Shown in pieces: positions 51,003 to 60,763 of a stretch of DNA of 64,000 bases; position 1 is the stretch's first letter; every line of letters starts with the position of its first letter. Made by a program: the position numbers and the translations under genes. The notes beneath the pieces were generated by a model, which saw nothing but the letters and a program-made list of their open reading frames with translations, ran no database searches and was not told where the DNA came from. The stretch covers positions 558,001 through 622,000 of the forward strand of contig JACJZV010000001.1 in NCBI GenBank assembly GCA_020635395.1, read 5' to 3'. This DNA comes from Flavobacteriales bacterium. GTDB lineage: Bacteria > Bacteroidota > Bacteroidia > NS11-12g > UBA9320.

Positions 51003-51018
51003 TAGAAACGTTTTTAAA

Positions 51019-54000
51019 ATGAAAAAAATAGTTCTCCTGCTTGTGATGGGTTTTCTTACCCTATTAACAACAAAAACGTTTGCCACGCACTTAATGGGTG
51101 CCGATATAACCTATACCTGCGATTCGGCTTATGCTTATACCGTGAAAATTGTTTATTACAGATATTGTGCAGGCACGGCCATGGCCAATCCATCTGCACA
51201 GACCAATGCGGTAAATGTCAAAACTGGTGCGAAGGTTGGGATTACGCTAACCTTGCAAAGTATTGAGGACATTACCCAAGTTTGTTCATCGGTTTCAAAG
51301 CCCTGTTACCCGGCAAATACATACTCCAATGCCGGTATGGAGCGACTCACTTACATAGGAAACGTAGATTTACAAAGCAGTAAATATGGAAATATGTTGT
51401 CATCGGGCAATTGTGTAGTTCGTATCGAGACAAGCCAATGTTGTCGTAACACCACTATAACCACTGGAGGGGCGAATCAAAATTTTTACACCTACGCAAC
51501 AATCAATGTATGTTTGGCTCCGGTAAACAACTCTCCTCAATTCATTACCGACCCTGTTGCTTTTTTGTGTTGTAATAAACCCTATTATGGAAATGTAGGT
51601 GGCTTTGATAATTTGGATTTTGACTCATTGAGCTATCGGTTTGCACCACCAATTACTGGATATAATCTTTACACTTCTTATAGCGGAAGTTATAGTTACA
51701 ATAATCCTTTTACAGTTTATTATCCTGGGAGTTTAAAACCACCCTATAATAATCCCTATGCAAGTCCTCCTATCGGCCTATTTTTAGATGAGGAGACAGG
51801 AAGATTGGTTTTTACACCTGTAAATTGTTCGGAGGTAACAATTGCCGTTTTAGAAATAACCGAATGGCGAAAAGATTCGATTGGTGTGCCGCAGATAATT
51901 GGTGTAACCCGCCGCGATATGCAATACAACATTAGCCAATGCAATGAAAATAATCCGCCCAAAATAAAAACAAATACTATAGTTGATATTGATTTAACCC
52001 CATGTCAAAAAGAGGTTTATTGTTTTAATGTAACCACCGAAGATAAGGTTGCACCCATTGGCACATACACCCCTTCGGCCGATACCGTTAAGTTTATTCA
52101 ATATGATTTGCCCGCCGGAATTACCATGACCGTCACCAATCCGAAAAACATTAATCCAACAGCCAAAATTTGTATTGACCCTACTCAAGTTGATGAAAAA
52201 CTTATTAAAACAGGATATGTTCAATTTCCTATAACGGTAACGGACAATCATTGCCCTCAACCTGCCATTACAACCGAGATAATTACAGTTTTGATAAAGA
52301 ATTTTTCCCAGTTTGGAAAGGTTGAAGGTGCTGTTGTGTTGGATATAAATGGGAATTGTCAAAAAGACTCATCAGAAATTAACATAAGCCAACAAAGAAA
52401 AGTTTTGGTTACAGGAACATCTACAAACCAATATGTGAATGCAAATGGAACCTATCAGCTTTGTTTAAGATCGGGTTTGGCAAAGGTAAAACTGGCACCA
52501 AATCAATGGTTCAACGATGTGTGTGTTGAGGATTCGGTAGTGGTTGTTATAGATAGCACTCACACCATCAATTTTTTTACTCAACTAAAGCCCGGCATTG
52601 CAGGATATGTTTTTACCGAAGCGGGAGAATGTAAAACCAATAGTTTTACTCAACCCGTGGCCGGGCAAATGGTGGTGGCTCAGCCCGGAAACCATTATGC
52701 CGTTACTGATAAATATGGTTTTTATTTGTTCGACATCGATACGGGCAGTTATAAAATTGCGTTGGTAAACGACACCACACACTGGAAAAGCCGCTGCAAA
52801 GACAGCATTTCGGTTCATTTTTCGGCAGGTGAAACCAAATTCGTGGACACTTTTTTTAATTATCATGTTCCGGAACAAAACGTATCGGTCAGCATTGCGT
52901 TCAATTCCGGAAAAACCATTAAACGTGGGCATCCTTTTTATGCTCATGTAAAAATTAAAAACAATGGCACATATACCGTTGCCTCCAGCAAAGTCATTTT
53001 GTCGGTTGACAGCACGTTGCCCGATTTATACAAAAGTTATTCGGGCTGGAAATACAAAGGTGGCGGCAATTATGAAGTGAATTTTACCAACCTCAACCCG
53101 GGCTACACCAATAGCTACTATATGTATCTAACCGCCGACACATCATATCAAGTAGGGGATAGCATTCGGTTTTATGCCGTTACCGATACAGCACAAGATG
53201 TAACTCCTGCCGACAATGAATATTTGGTAGATTTGAGAGTGGTTGGCCCACACGACCCCAACAGAAAAACCGCCCAGCCCGACAGTATTTTTACAACCAC
53301 CGATAGAATGTTGACCTACACGGTTCAGTTTCAAAACGATGGTTCGGCAGCGGCAACCGATGTAATTGTGCGGGATACATTGAGTAATAAATTTGATTTA
53401 TCCACCCTGCAAATGGAAACAGGAAGTCATAACTTTAGTTATAGTCTTGATGGTAATAAACTATGGGTGCATTTCGAAAACATCAATCTGCCACCCAAAA
53501 AAGCGGATTCGCTGAGATGTATGGGTAGTTTTACGTTTAAAATCAAATTGAGAGAAGATATTTTTGAGGAAACATTCATCAAAAATAGGGTAGGAATTTA
53601 TTTTGATTTTGAAGATGTGGTAATGACCGGTTATCAAATAAATCATTTTAAATCACCTATGGAGTTTGTCGGAAATCCGAAAAAGGTTTATTGCAAAGAA
53701 GATACACTAAAGCTTCCGTTTGTGGCTTGGTTTAAACCCATAGCGGACAATATGTTTATTTTGGAAATGACCGATTCTTCAGGAAACCACAACACCTTTT
53801 CTGCCATTGATACCCTTTTTTCTACAAGCACCCAAAACACGTTTAAACTATTGGTTTCCGACTATTTTCAACACTCCTCATCCAACTATGCTTTCCGCAT
53901 AAAATCAACCGATGCAGTGACCCAAAGTTTTGTACAGGCCTATCTAAAAAACATCAATATAGAACTTTTAAATGATGCCAAATTGCAGATTTCGGATACA

Positions 54001-55965
54001 GAGATTTGTTATGGACAAAAGGTTCAAGTCAAATCGAACGAAGCATATTTTACCAACCGATTGTTTGCAGGCACTCTTAAACTTTTGGAGTCGAACAAGG
54101 CCGAATTTGAAAGTGATAGTTTGATGGATGGCATGAATTTGTTCATGGAACACGAGGCAAAATATGGCTGCAAAAGCTACACGGACACGGTGCTGATGAC
54201 GGTTTGGGCGGTGCCTACTATTTCTATTTTTTCAGATTCAAACACATGTTATGGAAACTCAAAAATTGACTTTTTGCCCACCATACATTTCGGAAAAGGC
54301 CGAACAACCACAGACACTTTGTTGTGGAATTTTGGCGATGGAAGTTCGAATGTATCATTTGGTTCCGGTTATCCTTCGCACAATTATGCGGATGGCAACT
54401 ATTTGATGAAAGTGAGCCTACAAAACGGAATTTGTTTTGACTCAACAAGTCAAAACATAGAAATTGGCATCAACCCAAAAATTACCATCGATTCGTTGGT
54501 GGATAATATTTGTCCCGAACAAGAGGTGGTACTCTTTTTTACATCGAACACGCAACACGATATTCAACAAATTGATTGGAATTTTGACAACGGTAAGCAC
54601 ATTTTTAGTAAAACTGTGCCAAAATATAGTTATCCGGAATCCGGCAATTATCAGATTTCGGCTATTTTGAAAGACACGATGGGCTGTTCAGACACATCGT
54701 TTGCCGCCATAAACATTGCCATTGCACCCAAAGCCAAAATAATAAACGACAAACTTGCGGCGTGCAGCAACGATGCCCAGTTTTTATTTAAGAAAGAAAT
54801 TTCGGGAGATATTGTTGGATACAAATGGATTGTTGACAATACTGAATATACCTCCGATTCGTTGGAGACACCTCTTTCGGTGGGAACGCATAATGTGTAT
54901 TTGGTTGCATTAAGTTCGGGCATTTGCAATGATACTGTGGGCAAAAGTGTGGTGGTTTATCCCTATGAGAAAGCTGAATTTGATTTAGATTCAGACTTAT
55001 GTTCTAACCAAGAATTGCTTTTGATGTCCAAAAATGTGACAACTACCACTAAATATACATGGCAGTTTTTTGGCAAAAAGATTACAGCCCAGTCTATTCA
55101 ACATACCCTGCAAGATACCACAGCGGGTACATACAGTGTAAAACTTAATCTTATAACAAAGGATGGCTGTACCGATAGTATTTTTAGGTCATTTGATTTA
55201 CAAAAAATGCCCAAAGCCGACTTTGAAACGCAAGATGTATGCTTGGGTTATTTGATAGAACTGACCAATTTGAGCAGCGAAATGTCGGATAATTCTGAGG
55301 TTGCCATTGTGTGGGGAGACGGAATGAAGCTCGACTATAAGAAACCAAAAAATGATTACAGTCACAGTTATTTGGCTGGTAATTATATCGTTACGTTGTT
55401 CGCAAAAACAGACTTTTGTGTTGATTCGATGAGCAAATCTGTTCAGGTTTTTGACCCATCACAGGCCGATTTCGACCACCACCCAGCGGCCACCGATGAG
55501 TTATTGATAGAATTTGAAAACCAATCAACCAATGCTGACAGTAGTTTTTGGAAGTTTGGCCAAAATGCGGATGAGGTTTGGAACAATTCGCCGGTTGTTT
55601 CGCAAAGGTTTGACCATCCGGGCTATTATTTGGTGCAATTGGTGGCCAAAACGCAGCATGGTTGTGTGGATACGTTGGTAAAGAGAATCATGGTAGAATC
55701 GGATTTTAATTTTTTTATACCCAACACATTTTCGCCCGGCAGAACCGACGGTTTAAACGATCATTTTGTGGTTGTTCCATCGGAGTATATCAAAAGCATC
55801 GACTTTCAACTAATCAATCGGCTTGGGCAAACAGTGGTGCAGTCAAACAATCCCAACCGTTTGATAGACAAAGAGTTGATGCCTGGCATTTACATGTACA
55901 AATCCAAAATTATCGACTTAAATGGCCGAGAATATGAGTATGAAGGGGTGGTGCATATTTGGTAG
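51019..55965 (+). CDS. Giant T9SS cargo protein with PKD repeats (paralogue 1)
   Basis: A 1648-residue protein. Signal peptide at 1-23 (MKKIVLLLVMGFLTLLTTKT). A Cys-rich N-terminal domain begins THLMGADITYTCDSAYAYTV and ends near residue 315 with GVTRRDMQYNISQC. A collagen-binding B/SdrB-like segment follows (GAVVLDINGNCQKDSSEIN, ~435). A DUF7619-type domain is near residues 750-880 (DPNRKTAQPDSIF, LTYTVQFQNDG, VGIYFDFEDV). PKD units run over ~1090-1560 (WNFGDGSSN, WNFDNGKH). The gliding-type type B sorting domain (FIPNTFSPGRTDGLNDHF, IYMYKSKIIDLNGREY) closes the protein. It is likely exported by the type IX system and surface-attached. Its last 505 bp are nearly identical to those of the next gene. 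The start at 51019 follows a consensus promoter. Confidence 0.88.
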   Translation: MKKIVLLLVMGFLTLLTTKTFATHLMGADITYTCDSAYAYTVKIVYYRYCAGTAMANPSAQTNAVNVKTGAKVGITLTLQSIEDITQVCSSVSKPCYPANTYSNAGMERLTYIGNVDLQSSKYGNMLSSGNCVVRIETSQCCRNTTITTGGANQNFYTYATINVCLAPVNNSPQFITDPVAFLCCNKPYYGNVGGFDNLDFDSLSYRFAPPITGYNLYTSYSGSYSYNNPFTVYYPGSLKPPYNNPYASPPIGLFLDEETGRLVFTPVNCSEVTIAVLEITEWRKDSIGVPQIIGVTRRDMQYNISQCNENNPPKIKTNTIVDIDLTPCQKEVYCFNVTTEDKVAPIGTYTPSADTVKFIQYDLPAGITMTVTNPKNINPTAKICIDPTQVDEKLIKTGYVQFPITVTDNHCPQPAITTEIITVLIKNFSQFGKVEGAVVLDINGNCQKDSSEINISQQRKVLVTGTSTNQYVNANGTYQLCLRSGLAKVKLAPNQWFNDVCVEDSVVVVIDSTHTINFFTQLKPGIAGYVFTEAGECKTNSFTQPVAGQMVVAQPGNHYAVTDKYGFYLFDIDTGSYKIALVNDTTHWKSRCKDSISVHFSAGETKFVDTFFNYHVPEQNVSVSIAFNSGKTIKRGHPFYAHVKIKNNGTYTVASSKVILSVDSTLPDLYKSYSGWKYKGGGNYEVNFTNLNPGYTNSYYMYLTADTSYQVGDSIRFYAVTDTAQDVTPADNEYLVDLRVVGPHDPNRKTAQPDSIFTTTDRMLTYTVQFQNDGSAAATDVIVRDTLSNKFDLSTLQMETGSHNFSYSLDGNKLWVHFENINLPPKKADSLRCMGSFTFKIKLREDIFEETFIKNRVGIYFDFEDVVMTGYQINHFKSPMEFVGNPKKVYCKEDTLKLPFVAWFKPIADNMFILEMTDSSGNHNTFSAIDTLFSTSTQNTFKLLVSDYFQHSSSNYAFRIKSTDAVTQSFVQAYLKNINIELLNDAKLQISDTEICYGQKVQVKSNEAYFTNRLFAGTLKLLESNKAEFESDSLMDGMNLFMEHEAKYGCKSYTDTVLMTVWAVPTISIFSDSNTCYGNSKIDFLPTIHFGKGRTTTDTLLWNFGDGSSNVSFGSGYPSHNYADGNYLMKVSLQNGICFDSTSQNIEIGINPKITIDSLVDNICPEQEVVLFFTSNTQHDIQQIDWNFDNGKHIFSKTVPKYSYPESGNYQISAILKDTMGCSDTSFAAINIAIAPKAKIINDKLAACSNDAQFLFKKEISGDIVGYKWIVDNTEYTSDSLETPLSVGTHNVYLVALSSGICNDTVGKSVVVYPYEKAEFDLDSDLCSNQELLLMSKNVTTTTKYTWQFFGKKITAQSIQHTLQDTTAGTYSVKLNLITKDGCTDSIFRSFDLQKMPKADFETQDVCLGYLIELTNLSSEMSDNSEVAIVWGDGMKLDYKKPKNDYSHSYLAGNYIVTLFAKTDFCVDSMSKSVQVFDPSQADFDHHPAATDELLIEFENQSTNADSSFWKFGQNADEVWNNSPVVSQRFDHPGYYLVQLVAKTQHGCVDTLVKRIMVESDFNFFIPNTFSPGRTDGLNDHFVVVPSEYIKSIDFQLINRLGQTVVQSNNPNRLIDKELMPGIYMYKSKIIDLNGREYEYEGVVHIW
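55460..55964 (+). repeat. 505-bp direct repeat, copy 1 (C-terminal sorting cassette)
   Basis: Matches 59242-59746 over 505 bp with no indel. By eye I count about nine single-base differences, all silent (for example CCA/CCT, TTA/CTA, CAG/CAA). It encodes the final PKD-like unit and the T9SS type B sorting domain of paralogue 1. Confidence 0.9.
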
Positions 55966-56057
55966 GATTGATTTACCACAAGAAAAGAGAAAAAAGAAAT
56001 TGTTGAAAAACTGCAACGAATTGGAGGCACAATGAGTCGTAGAGAGAACGGATTTTT

Positions 56058-59000
56058 ATGAAAATACTACCTTTAATTATGCTGATTTTGCAAAGTTTTT
56101 CCATGACTTTGTTCGCTCAAAACAATGGATTTTTGGGTGCAGATATTACCTATACCTGCGATTCGGCTTATAGCTATACTTTCAAAACAGTATTTTACAA
56201 AAAATGTGATGGCGATGCATTGCCCAATCCATCCTCAATTACCAAAATTGTAAATCAAACAACCGGATATGCTTATGCAGTAAATATGCAATTGCAGGGC
56301 ATTGAAGATATAACCATGGTTTGCCCCGATTCCTCAAAACCGTGCGGTGGAGGCTCCAATTTGGCAGGGCAAGAAGCACATACCTATATCTGCAAAATAA
56401 ACATTATGGATGCCAATTTTGTGCATTTGTTTGATAGCAACAACTGCATATTGCGTTTCGAAGTGGGGTTTTGCTGCCGAGATGATACGGCAGCCACCGG
56501 ATACAGCGGTAATTTTTACACGTATAGCAGCCTCAATTTTTGTCTTGCACCAAGTAACAGTTCGCCACAGTTTATATTGCCACCTTTGGTGGAGTTGATG
56601 TGTTATACTTCTAATTATTTGTCGGTGGACGGTTTTGATTTTATGGATTATGATTCGTTGAGTTATTCAATTGTAAGACCTATGAATGAGAAAAATTTTG
56701 AAATACCAATTCCCGAAAATAAACGTCTTTTTTGGCCATTTGAGACGTATCTTCCAAGTATGTTTATTCCTCCTTCACCCTATACAAACCCTAGTGCCAA
56801 CCCGCCTATTGGATTATATTTAAATAAATTAACGGGACAAATAATTTTTTATCCTACCAAATGTGATGAAAAATCAGTTGTGGTGTTTCAAATTGAGGAG
56901 TGGAGAAAAGATGAAAACGGGAAAGCTCATCTAATTGGTGTTACAAGAAGAGATTTAATCTGTCATATTATGCCAAACAATGGAAATCGTTCTCTTTTTG
57001 TAAATGGAGTTTCACATAGGTTAATTGAGCAACCCAATACAAAAAATTGCTTCAATTTTCCTGTAGTTGAGAACCCCTACAAAACCCAAACTCAGACATT
57101 TTATGATTCAATAAAAATTATTGAAACCCCACTACCCAGCGGGGTAACGCTAACTTATGAAGATGGATTTCATTACCTCAATACTGTCGTAGAAGTATGC
57201 ATTGATGTTGACAAAATCGACTATCGCGTAAGCGAAACCAATTATTTGAATGTACCCATTTTGGCTATTGACAATTACTGCCCAAAATCATCTTGGACGG
57301 CAAATGTGGTTACGTTTGCCTTCGACCCGTTAATTTTTAGAGGCACCATAGCCGGAAATGTTATAATCGACTCCAATGCCAATTGCCAAAAGGATAGCAA
57401 CGAACAAAATTCGGGCATACAACGCACCCTAAAAATAACCGGGAAAAACTTTCAACACATCATTAAAACCCAAGCCAACGGCCAGTTTAGTGTTGATTTA
57501 AAAAAGGGTAAATATTTTATTGAACTGCTTCCACACCCATATTTTATTGACGATTGTAGCACCGATTCCATTTTGATAACCCCGGATAGTATTTTCTCGA
57601 TAAATCTGTATAGCCGATTTAAGCCAGGTGTTGGCGGTTATGTTTATCGCGATTCGGGCAATTGTGCGAGAGATGGGTTTTCGTTACCCATTCAAAATCA
57701 AATCGTTTCGGTTGATTCAGATAAACATATTGGAATTACGGAAAGTTCGGGTTTTTATTTTATACCGCTTGATTCGGGCAATCATAAAATTTCGTTGTTT
57801 AATGATACATCACTATTCCAAAGTATCTGCCATGATACCATCTCGGTGGTGTTAAAAGCAGGGGAGGCAAATCTTGACAATCATTTTTTAAATTTTGCGA
57901 AGCCAGTAAATGATTTGGAAGTAAACATCGTATTTAATGTTGGTTCAACTGTAAGAAGAGGTTCAGATTTTTGGGGAAATGTAATTGTAAAAAATAATGG
58001 CACAAAGCCTGTGACGAATAAAAAGGTTGCACTGTTGGTAGATAATACCTTACCCAATCTTTCAAAAAGTAACTCGGCTTTGAGTCATGTGTATGACTCG
58101 ATTTACCATATCGAGGTTGGAAATTTGGCCATTTACCAACAAAAAACCTTCAAAGTTTATTTTAATAAAAATTTAAACTATGCTGCCGGAGATACCATAT
58201 CGATTGAGGTTGAAATGGATACAACAAACGATATTAAAAAGGAAAATAACCATCGCAAAATAAACCTAAGAGTGGTGGCCGCCAAGGATCCAAACATAAA
58301 AACGTGCCTGCCTGACAGCGTTTTTACAAGTATCGACAGACAATTAACCTATACTGTACAATTTCAAAACGAAGGAACGGATTATGCCCAAGATATTGTG
58401 GTGCGAGACACGCTTTCGGATGATTTTGATTTGTCCACATTAAAAATGCTTGGCAGTAGTCACAATTTTCGTTACACATTGACAAACAATGAGTTGTGGG
58501 TGTATTTTGATAATATTAAACTGCCTTCGAAGAAAACCGATTCTATAAACAGTATGGGTAGTTTTAGTTTTAGTATTGCACTAAAAGACCGCATTTTTTA
58601 TGAAAAACAAGTGCAAAATAGGGTAGGAATTTATTTTGATTATGAAGATGTGGTTTTAACAAACTATCAAATAAATCATTTTAAATCGCCGTTTGAATTT
58701 TATAAAATTCCAGAGAAGATTTATTGCCAATCCGACACATTGAAACTTCCTTTTTTGGCTCGTTTTGTTACCCCAATGGGAAATGTGTATGTACTAGAAG
58801 TGGCTGATTCCATAAATTTTGAAGGGTTTCATGCAATTGATAGTTTACCAAGCCAAAAGCAATTTGAAGTATTCAAGATTGCAGTTGGTAAATTTTTTAC
58901 AAACTCGGGCAAATACAGTTTTAGGCTAAAATCGACACCCTCGGCGGCACAAAGTTTCGAAAGTAGCTATCTTGCCAATGTTGAAATGGAAATAATGAAA

Positions 59001-59747
59001 CCAACAAAAATTTTGGTTTCAAATGCGGCAATATGTGCTGGCGAAACATTAGAAATACAGGCATCAAACAATTACTTTCATAATGGGTTATATCAAAACG
59101 AAAACCAAATATATTCTGGAAATAGCACCTACACAACAGTTCAAAATCTAAAGAACGGCGATAAACTGTTTTATAAACACATAAGCCAAAACGGTTGTAA
59201 AAATTATTCTGACACCGTGAAAATTTTGGTTGATGAGTGGCCACAAGCCGATTTCGACCACCACCCTGCGGCCACCGATGAGCTATTGATAGAATTTGAA
59301 AACCAATCAACCAATGCCGACAGCAGTTTTTGGAAGTTTGGCCAAAATGCGGATGAGGTTTGGAACAATTCGCCGGTTGTTTCGCAAAGGTTTGACCATC
59401 CGGGCTATTATTTGGTGCAATTGGTGGCCAAAACGCAGCATGGTTGTGTGGATACGTTGGTAAAGAGAATCATGGTAGAATCGGATTTTAATTTTTTTAT
59501 ACCCAACACATTTTCGCCCGGCAGAACCGACGGTTTAAACGATCATTTTGTGGTTGTTCCATCGGAGTATATCAAAAGCATCGACTTTCAACTAATCAAT
59601 CGGCTTGGGCAAACGGTGGTGCAATCAAACAACCCCAACCGTTTGATAGACAAAGAGTTGATGCCCGGCATTTACATGTACAAATCCAAAATTATCGACT
59701 TAAATGGCCGAGAATATGAGTATGAAGGGGTGGTGCATATTTGGTAA
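56058..59747 (+). CDS. Large T9SS cargo protein (paralogue 2)
   Basis: A 1229-residue paralogue of the preceding gene, 92 bp after it and without an obvious promoter of its own, so possibly co-transcribed. It shares the order of domains: signal peptide (MKILPLIMLILQSFSMTLFA), the N-terminal domain (GADITYTCDSAYSYTFK, ending GVTRRDL), an SdrB-like segment (GNVIIDSNANCQKDSNEQN), the DUF7619-like domain (DPNIKTCLPDSVF, LTYTVQFQNEG, VGIYFDYEDV), and the same sorting domain. It lacks most of the internal PKD array of paralogue 1 (about 400 residues shorter). The N-terminal parts are clearly diverged, while the last 168 residues are identical at the protein level, a sign of recent recombination. 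Confidence 0.87.
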   Translation: MKILPLIMLILQSFSMTLFAQNNGFLGADITYTCDSAYSYTFKTVFYKKCDGDALPNPSSITKIVNQTTGYAYAVNMQLQGIEDITMVCPDSSKPCGGGSNLAGQEAHTYICKINIMDANFVHLFDSNNCILRFEVGFCCRDDTAATGYSGNFYTYSSLNFCLAPSNSSPQFILPPLVELMCYTSNYLSVDGFDFMDYDSLSYSIVRPMNEKNFEIPIPENKRLFWPFETYLPSMFIPPSPYTNPSANPPIGLYLNKLTGQIIFYPTKCDEKSVVVFQIEEWRKDENGKAHLIGVTRRDLICHIMPNNGNRSLFVNGVSHRLIEQPNTKNCFNFPVVENPYKTQTQTFYDSIKIIETPLPSGVTLTYEDGFHYLNTVVEVCIDVDKIDYRVSETNYLNVPILAIDNYCPKSSWTANVVTFAFDPLIFRGTIAGNVIIDSNANCQKDSNEQNSGIQRTLKITGKNFQHIIKTQANGQFSVDLKKGKYFIELLPHPYFIDDCSTDSILITPDSIFSINLYSRFKPGVGGYVYRDSGNCARDGFSLPIQNQIVSVDSDKHIGITESSGFYFIPLDSGNHKISLFNDTSLFQSICHDTISVVLKAGEANLDNHFLNFAKPVNDLEVNIVFNVGSTVRRGSDFWGNVIVKNNGTKPVTNKKVALLVDNTLPNLSKSNSALSHVYDSIYHIEVGNLAIYQQKTFKVYFNKNLNYAAGDTISIEVEMDTTNDIKKENNHRKINLRVVAAKDPNIKTCLPDSVFTSIDRQLTYTVQFQNEGTDYAQDIVVRDTLSDDFDLSTLKMLGSSHNFRYTLTNNELWVYFDNIKLPSKKTDSINSMGSFSFSIALKDRIFYEKQVQNRVGIYFDYEDVVLTNYQINHFKSPFEFYKIPEKIYCQSDTLKLPFLARFVTPMGNVYVLEVADSINFEGFHAIDSLPSQKQFEVFKIAVGKFFTNSGKYSFRLKSTPSAAQSFESSYLANVEMEIMKPTKILVSNAAICAGETLEIQASNNYFHNGLYQNENQIYSGNSTYTTVQNLKNGDKLFYKHISQNGCKNYSDTVKILVDEWPQADFDHHPAATDELLIEFENQSTNADSSFWKFGQNADEVWNNSPVVSQRFDHPGYYLVQLVAKTQHGCVDTLVKRIMVESDFNFFIPNTFSPGRTDGLNDHFVVVPSEYIKSIDFQLINRLGQTVVQSNNPNRLIDKELMPGIYMYKSKIIDLNGREYEYEGVVHIW
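59242..59746 (+). repeat. 505-bp direct repeat, copy 2
   Basis: Second copy of the C-terminal cassette, ending in a TAA stop where copy 1 ends in TAG. The match begins abruptly at CACARGCCGATTTCGACC in both genes; upstream of it the two genes are only distantly similar. Confidence 0.9.
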
Positions 59748-59810
59748 GTCAAGGTCGAAAGGTAATTTGTGAGATTCTTCGCTGTGTTCTGAATGACGAA
59801 AGGAGTTTTC

Positions 59811-59844
59811 AAAAAAAAATAGGCACTCAAACGAGTGCCTTTTT
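59811..59844. terminator. Bidirectional intrinsic terminator
   Basis: Stem AGGCACTC (59821-59828) and GAGTGCCT (59833-59840) with a 4-nt loop, followed by TTTTT on the plus strand and preceded by nine A bases (59811-59819), which serve as the U-tract on the minus strand. It lies between the convergent paralogue 2 and atpG and can end both transcripts. Confidence 0.9.
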
Positions 59845-59864
59845 AGTCAATGTTATACAAAGTT

Positions 59865-60749
59865 TTACGCTTCCAAGGCTGCCGCACCACCCACAATTTC
59901 CAGAATTTCTCCGGTAATGGCGGCTTGACGTGCCTGGTTGTATTTAAGCTTCAGTTTTTCAATCAATTCTCCGGCATTTTCTGTTGCCTTATCCATGGCC
60001 ACCATTCTGGCACCATGCTCCGATGCTTGAGAATCAAGACAAGCCTTAAACAGTTGTGTTTTTACCGCACGTGGCACCAAATCATACAAAATCTCTGTTT
60101 TGCCGGGTTCGAAAATGTAGTCGTTGTTCGCAGATTTTGGTTTATCATGGTTGTATTTCTCCATCTCTACGGGCAACATTTTTTCTACCTGAACATACTG
60201 AGTAGCGGCATTTTTGAATTGGTTATAGACAATCCGAACCTCATCAAACTCGCCATTTTTGTATCGGTTGATTATGCCTTCGGCTACATCAAAAGTGCTG
60301 GCGGCATCCAATGTTAAAAGGTGAGCCATTTTTGATGTATCGGTTTTAAAATCTCCTTTTTTAAAGGAGTCGTAGGCTTTTTTGCCAAGAAACATCAATT
60401 CAAAATCAATGTTATTTTCTTTAAACCGATTGTTAATCAAACCTTTGGTAGCTTTTATTAGGTTTGAGTTAAAAGCTCCACACAAACCGCGGTCGCTCGA
60501 AATGATTACGACCAGCACTTTTTTAGGTTCGCGATACTGAAAATAGGCTTTCAGTGTGTCATCATCCTTGGCACTTTCTCCCAAGTTCGACAATATCTCA
60601 TTTAGCTTGTCGGCATACGGACGCATTTTGGTAATAGCACCCTGAGCCTTTCGCAATTTTGTTGCAGAAACCAATTTCATGGCTTTGGTTATCTGCTGCG
60701 TGCTTTGAGTTGTCGATATTCTGTTTCTAACCTCTTTTAAGTTGGCCAT
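59865..60749 (-). CDS. atpG: ATP synthase F1 gamma subunit
   Basis: A 294-residue central rotor shaft subunit of F1Fo ATP synthase. The N-terminal coiled coil NLKEVRNRISTTQSTQQITK, with TKAMKLVSATKLRKA, and the C-terminal helix ENAGELIEKLKLKYNQARQA with AITGEILEIVGGAAAL are the family ends that form the shaft. VIISSDRGLCGAFNSNLIK is the standard inner motif. It is the last gene of the operon here, 14 bp after atpA. The beta and epsilon subunits are not in this cluster, as is common in Bacteroidota, where atpD-atpC form a separate unit. Confidence 0.97.
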   Translation of the reverse strand: MANLKEVRNRISTTQSTQQITKAMKLVSATKLRKAQGAITKMRPYADKLNEILSNLGESAKDDDTLKAYFQYREPKKVLVVIISSDRGLCGAFNSNLIKATKGLINNRFKENNIDFELMFLGKKAYDSFKKGDFKTDTSKMAHLLTLDAASTFDVAEGIINRYKNGEFDEVRIVYNQFKNAATQYVQVEKMLPVEMEKYNHDKPKSANNDYIFEPGKTEILYDLVPRAVKTQLFKACLDSQASEHGARMVAMDKATENAGELIEKLKLKYNQARQAAITGEILEIVGGAAALEA

Positions 60750-60763
60750 AATAGATTATATTA

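Noticed and set aside
59850..60317. 155-codon open frame antisense to atpG
   Set aside because: Mirror of conserved atpG coding sequence; no initiation signals.
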